The notes beneath the pieces are model-generated. The model ran no database searches. It was given only the letters and a program-made list of their open reading frames with translations, and was not told where the DNA came from. DNA of 64,000 nucleotides from Cutibacterium avidum ATCC 25577 (GTDB lineage: Bacteria > Actinomycetota > Actinomycetes > Propionibacteriales > Propionibacteriaceae). Made by a program: the position numbers and the translations under genes. Every line of letters begins with the position of its first letter. The stretch's first letter is position 1. This document shows positions 60,280 to 64,000 of the stretch, in pieces. The stretch lies in contig NZ_JH165054.1 of assembly GCF_000227295.1 (NCBI RefSeq), positions 1,114,550 through 1,178,549 on the forward strand, read 5' to 3'.

Positions 60280-63047
60280 ATGACGCATCTCTCCGCGCCC
60301 GAATGCGCGGTCTCGCGGCCTTCGTGGCCCTCATCATCCTTGTCCTCGGTTCCCCAGCTGCCCTGGTGGCATGGGGACGTCTCGACGCCACCACCCTGTT
60401 GCGTCCGTCAGGCTGGCTCACCCCTGATGACGGGACGATCCTTCTCGGGATTGCCACCGTCGTCGGCTGGCTGGCATGGGCGGTCTTCACGGTCTGTGTG
60501 GTCTCGGAGGCCGTCGGACTGGCGACCAGTCAGCGTCGCCACATCAAGCTTCCTGGGCTGGGCACAGTTCAGAGCATCGCGGCCGGACTACTCGTGGCGA
60601 GCCTGACAGTCCTGTCCCCTCTGACACGCTCGGCCGCTCCTCCCACCCCGGTGCCGATCGTGGCGACGGCTGCCGCGACGCCGCAGCCTGCAGACGAGGT
60701 GCAGGCGAGTGCTGAGGTTGAGCCGGCCCCGGACGAGGATGCCATGACGGTCACCGTCGGCCCCCATGACGACCTGTGGACGATAGCTGAAACCTGGTAC
60801 GGAGACGGCACCTCATGGCGACGTATCGCGGCCGCCAATCCCGGGATCGACGTCGACCACCTGGCCGCCGGTCAGGAACTCGCTCTTCCCGGGGTCACCA
60901 TGACCATCCCCAGTGGAAATACCGGTGCTGGCCATCCCCTCGATGCGGACCAGCTCGATCGGCTCACCCCGTCCGTTGACGACCATGACGTCCGAACTGT
61001 CACCGTTCAGGAAGGGGACACCCTCAGCGGGCTCGCACGCACCTGGCTCGGTGATGCCGCAGCCTGGCCGTCCCTCTGGCATCTCAATGAGGGAATCATC
61101 ACAGACCCTGACCACATCGAGCCCGGCTGGGAGCTCGTCGTGCCTAACCCGGAACCTGAACAGGCCACGTCGACGTCAGTGCCCGACATGGACGAAGCTG
61201 CGATGACCGAGCCGGAGAAGGCTCTCCCCGGCCACGACGACGAGGCATCCGGTGCAGACATCGCTCAGAGCGCACTGCAGCCAGATGCGCCTCCCACAGA
61301 TGTCCCGACTCCTCGCCCCGAGGAAGCGGTGGCTGCCGCCGGGCTAGGTCAGGACCCTGCCGAGATCCTCCGTACCGGGTTGGCGGGCCTGAGCCTATTC
61401 CTGGCCGGTGGAGTGGCCGGCACAATCGCTGCTCGACGGCAGCAGCAGCTCTTCACCCGCCCGCTGGGCCGACGAATTCCTACCGTGTCGGGACCGCCGC
61501 GTCGCGCCAAGAGGATGCTCGACACCGTGGCCGATCACGGGGACGAAGCAACGTCACGCGGTGACGACGCCGTCAGCACTGACCCTGTCAGCGTCGACAC
61601 CCTGACGCCCACGACCGTCGTCCTGGGAACTACTGACCCACACACCCCAGTCGTGCTGGACCTTGCCGATATTGGCGGTCTCCTGGGTATTGACGCCACT
61701 GCTGAGTTGGCCTCCGCGGTGGTGGCATCGATCAGTCTGTCCCTCGTCGCAGCGCCATGGGCCGGCGGAATCGACATTGTCGCCGTCGGTGACGACCTCG
61801 CGTGGTTGTCACGGACCGGAAGTGACGATGTGCAGTGTGCTGATGCCGAGGAAATCGTCGAGGGACTGGCGGATCTGCCTGACGGTCCCAGTAGTCAGCA
61901 CCCATCGATCACCAGGATCGTGTTGTCGTCTCAACCCCTCGAGCTTCCGAACCCGTCATCCGTGGTCGAGGCGGGAGTCGTCGTCGTCATGCCAGGCACA
62001 TGTGGCCGGAGGGTCATCGTCACCGGCCCCGATCATGCCGAGCTGGATGGTCAGGCTTTCACACCCCAGATCGTCACCGCACCGATGCGCCGTGCCGTCG
62101 TCGAGCTGCTCGAAACCACTGCTCGAACTGATACCGAGCCTGCCCCCTGGTGGGAGCCACGGCGAGGGGAGGAGACGTCCAGCCCTCCGACGATGGTGGC
62201 CGAAACCTGCGCAGTACTGCCGCCCAGTGATGCCCATATGACCGTCGAGGAGGAACACGTGCTCACGCCAACTGCACTGAGTGATGTCGCTCAGTTGCCC
62301 GTCCCCGTCGGCGCAGTATCCTCTCCTGTCCTGCGCCTCCTTGGTCCGGTCGACCTTGTGGGAGCTCGCGGGAATCCGCCGACCAAGGCTCGGCGGCAAT
62401 GCCTTGAGTACTGCGCCTGGTTGCTGTGCCATCCTGGCGCGCGATCGGTGCAGATGGCTGACGCCCTCATGGTCGCCGAACCGACCCGACGGTCCAACGT
62501 CTCCCGACTGCGGCGGTGGCTGGGTGCCGGTGATGACGGTCGGGCCTACCTGCCCGAGGGGTATGACGGGTCCCTGCGTCTGGCAGATGTCGTCAGTAGT
62601 GACTGGGAACGGCTTGAACTGCTTGTCGCGGGAGGGGTCTCGACGGCCCCGCTGGCCAATCTCATCTCGGCCCTGGACCTCGTTCGCGGTGCCCCGTTGG
62701 CTGACGCCGCTCCCGGTCAGTGGCACTGGGCCGAGGAATGGCGCATCGACATGATTCAGATGATCCGTGACATCGGGGTCGAGGTGGCCCGTCGAGCCAT
62801 GGAGACCCGCGACCTTGAGCTGGCATCCCGGGCCTTGGCACGTGCCACCGTCGCCTGCCCTGAGGACGAAGTGCTGTTGGTGGCGCGCATCAAACTCGCT
62901 GACGAACTCGACGATCGTGGCGAGGTCGAACGGTTGGTCTACGTGCTGTCGCGGCAGGCTCGCCGTCTTGGCGTCGACTTGTCGGAGGAGACGATTTCGG
63001 TCCTCCAGGAGGTGATGGAAGGCCACGTGCGGGCCCGGGTGGTGTGA
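60276..63047 (+). CDS. membrane LysM protein with C-terminal transcriptional-activator (BTAD) domain
   Basis: A 923-aa protein. Helices lie near 12-33, 52-78 and 95-110. Two LysM-like units follow: MTVTVGPHDDLWTIAETWYGDGTSWRRIAAANPGI..LAAGQELALP (about 150-207) and RTVTVQEGDTLSGLARTWLGDAAAWPSLWHLNEGI..IEPGWELVVP (about 240-290). A further helix (ILRTGLAGLSLFLAGGVAGTIAARR) comes near 365-390. After a mixed alpha/beta region, the C-terminus (about 680-923) has a winged-helix/BTAD layout (LRLLGPVDLVGARG..; GAPLADAAPGQWHWAEEWRIDM...). Such proteins occur with actinobacterial Tad loci. Coupled to the pseudopilin gene, it may sense or anchor the machine at the wall. Confidence 0.85.
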   Translation: MNDASLRARMRGLAAFVALIILVLGSPAALVAWGRLDATTLLRPSGWLTPDDGTILLGIATVVGWLAWAVFTVCVVSEAVGLATSQRRHIKLPGLGTVQSIAAGLLVASLTVLSPLTRSAAPPTPVPIVATAAATPQPADEVQASAEVEPAPDEDAMTVTVGPHDDLWTIAETWYGDGTSWRRIAAANPGIDVDHLAAGQELALPGVTMTIPSGNTGAGHPLDADQLDRLTPSVDDHDVRTVTVQEGDTLSGLARTWLGDAAAWPSLWHLNEGIITDPDHIEPGWELVVPNPEPEQATSTSVPDMDEAAMTEPEKALPGHDDEASGADIAQSALQPDAPPTDVPTPRPEEAVAAAGLGQDPAEILRTGLAGLSLFLAGGVAGTIAARRQQQLFTRPLGRRIPTVSGPPRRAKRMLDTVADHGDEATSRGDDAVSTDPVSVDTLTPTTVVLGTTDPHTPVVLDLADIGGLLGIDATAELASAVVASISLSLVAAPWAGGIDIVAVGDDLAWLSRTGSDDVQCADAEEIVEGLADLPDGPSSQHPSITRIVLSSQPLELPNPSSVVEAGVVVVMPGTCGRRVIVTGPDHAELDGQAFTPQIVTAPMRRAVVELLETTARTDTEPAPWWEPRRGEETSSPPTMVAETCAVLPPSDAHMTVEEEHVLTPTALSDVAQLPVPVGAVSSPVLRLLGPVDLVGARGNPPTKARRQCLEYCAWLLCHPGARSVQMADALMVAEPTRRSNVSRLRRWLGAGDDGRAYLPEGYDGSLRLADVVSSDWERLELLVAGGVSTAPLANLISALDLVRGAPLADAAPGQWHWAEEWRIDMIQMIRDIGVEVARRAMETRDLELASRALARATVACPEDEVLLVARIKLADELDDRGEVERLVYVLSRQARRLGVDLSEETISVLQEVMEGHVRARVV

Positions 63048-63050
63048 GCG

Positions 63051-64000
63051 TCACTCCTCAGGACTGCCGGTGGGAAGACCTCCCATGGCGCTGCCCTTGT
63101 CGAAGACATCGTCACCATGTGCGCGGGTGGCCAGGATGAAGATTCCGGCCACCACGAGGTAAGAGAGTGCCAGACCAATCATGTGCGGGCCAGACAGTCC
63201 GTGCACCGGAAGCACGAGGGCCGCCAGGGCGGAGCCTCCCACGAACAATGCGTTGTAGACCATGTCGTAGGCGATGAAGACTCGGCCCTTGTAACCATCA
63301 GAAACATGGGCCTGACAGATGGTGTCGACCCCGGCTTTCAGGGACTGGGCGAAAAGGCCGATGAGGAAGCCGGCGACCAGCAGACCCCAGCGGTTCGGGA
63401 GGGCCCCTGGGAAGGCCTGAATGACGGCGGTGCCGACCAGCAGGCTGATGAGGGCCTTCCTCATGCCCAGCCCGTGTACCAGCATCGGCATGAATCCGGC
63501 CGACAGTACGAAGCCGGCACCCATCGCCACCGCCCAGATCGTCATGTCAGCCATGGCCCCGTTGATGTCGGACTGTACGTGAAAACGGTTGCGGTAACCC
63601 AGGATCATGGCCACCGAATAGACGCCGAAGAGTGCCCGCTGGGCGCCGATGAGAGTGAGGGAATTGCCCACCAGGGGCACCTTTCCCAGGTAACGGAAGC
63701 CGTCGACGACCTCCTCGGCGACAGTACGCAGCGTTTGGGAGCGGTCCAGCAATGGTGGCCCGAGTTCTCGGCGCGAGAACTGAAGACCAAGTGCCACAGA
63801 AATCGCGAAGAGTACCGCGGAGATGCAGAAGATGATCGTGTCGGCATGGTGCACTGGCATGTAGCGTCCAGCAATCATTCGAACGGCGGCCGCGACGACG
63901 GCACCAATCATGAGTCCCAGGGGACCAATCGTCGGCATGATCGAGGAAGCCGTCAGGTAGTCGCGTTTGTCGATGGTGTACTCCAGCCCTGCCACCAACG
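63051..64000 (-). CDS. MFS transporter, partial (5' end outside window)
   Basis: The frame runs off the right edge, so only about the last 316 residues are present. They contain seven or more helices, a cytoplasmic loop rich in charged residues (SRRELGPPLLDRSQTLRTVAEEVVDGFRYLG), and segments such as LVAGFLIGLFAQSLKAGVDTICQAHVSDGYKGRVFIAYDMVYNALFVGGSALAALVLP, typical of the major facilitator superfamily. The substrate is unknown. Its stop is 3 bp from the stop of the LysM-BTAD gene, with no room for a shared terminator between them. Confidence 0.8.
   Translation of the reverse strand, partial: LVAGLEYTIDKRDYLTASSIMPTIGPLGLMIGAVVAAAVRMIAGRYMPVHHADTIIFCISAVLFAISVALGLQFSRRELGPPLLDRSQTLRTVAEEVVDGFRYLGKVPLVGNSLTLIGAQRALFGVYSVAMILGYRNRFHVQSDINGAMADMTIWAVAMGAGFVLSAGFMPMLVHGLGMRKALISLLVGTAVIQAFPGALPNRWGLLVAGFLIGLFAQSLKAGVDTICQAHVSDGYKGRVFIAYDMVYNALFVGGSALAALVLPVHGLSGPHMIGLALSYLVVAGIFILATRAHGDDVFDKGSAMGGLPTGSPEE

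Noticed and set aside
1-64000. CRISPR array, rRNA operon or insertion sequence
   Set aside because: No regularly spaced repeats, rRNA segments or transposase-like frames were recognised on either strand.

Overview
The window is a high-GC actinobacterial chromosome segment centred on the replication origin. It most resembles the Propionibacteriaceae, probably Cutibacterium. The reasons are the order rpmH-rnpA-yidD-yidC-jag / dnaA-dnaN-recF-dciA-gyrB-gyrA, the ParABS genes beside it, perfect parS sites, a 1126-residue protein of the pyrophosphate-dependent PEP carboxykinase type known from Propionibacterium, and a FemX plus alanine-racemase-like pair of the kind used for peptidoglycan cross-bridges. 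The genus is inferred; the species cannot be fixed by reading alone.

Layout. 1-6.6 kb: the end of a GH31 glycosidase, a beta-glucuronidase broken by an in-frame TAG, a LacI-type C-terminal remnant, and the putative PPi-PEPCK. 6.6-12.3 kb: a possible attenuator, a FhuF-like Fe-S protein, a GNAT-like protein, a PLP aminotransferase, a D-Ala-D-Ala ligase-like protein, SURF1 and a DUF3817 protein. 12.5-24 kb (minus strand): parB, parA, rsmG, alr-like, femX-like, jag, yidC, yidD, rnpA, rpmH. Two spacers of about 1.8 kb without recognisable genes flank rsmG, and four parS sites lie in 11.8-18.1 kb. 24.2-37.1 kb: dnaA, oriC, dnaN, a DUF6226-like gene, recF, dciA, manA, gyrB, gyrA and a DUF3566 membrane protein.

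37.2-43.2 kb holds a ribose regulator/transporter/kinase operon (rbsR-A-C-B-K-D). tRNA-Ile(GAT) follows at 43.3 kb. Next to it are a 104-bp near-perfect inverted repeat and a four-gene cluster (FadR-type regulator, DUF1537 sugar-acid kinase, beta-hydroxyacid dehydrogenase, GntP permease) that fits uptake and breakdown of a four-carbon sugar acid. 48.4-54.2 kb has a fused amino-acid ABC transporter, a HisC-like aminotransferase, a patatin-like lipase, a GNAT enzyme and a lipoprotein. 54.5-63.0 kb is a compact, translationally coupled Tad/Flp pilus-type locus ending in a membrane LysM-BTAD protein. The window closes inside an MFS transporter.

The most unusual signal is a family of palindromic clusters of actinobacterial DnaA boxes (TTGTCCACA / TGTGGACAA) outside oriC: one inside rnpA, encoding part of an apparent in-frame insertion; one upstream of the Tad locus; and one inside tadB. 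A further phased set of TGTGGATAA boxes lies upstream of parA. These could be DnaA-titrating or regulatory sites, or copies of a small mobile palindrome. Other points for follow-up are the inverted repeat beside tRNA-Ile, the gene-free spacers with parS, and mutually exclusive hairpins before the FhuF-like gene.
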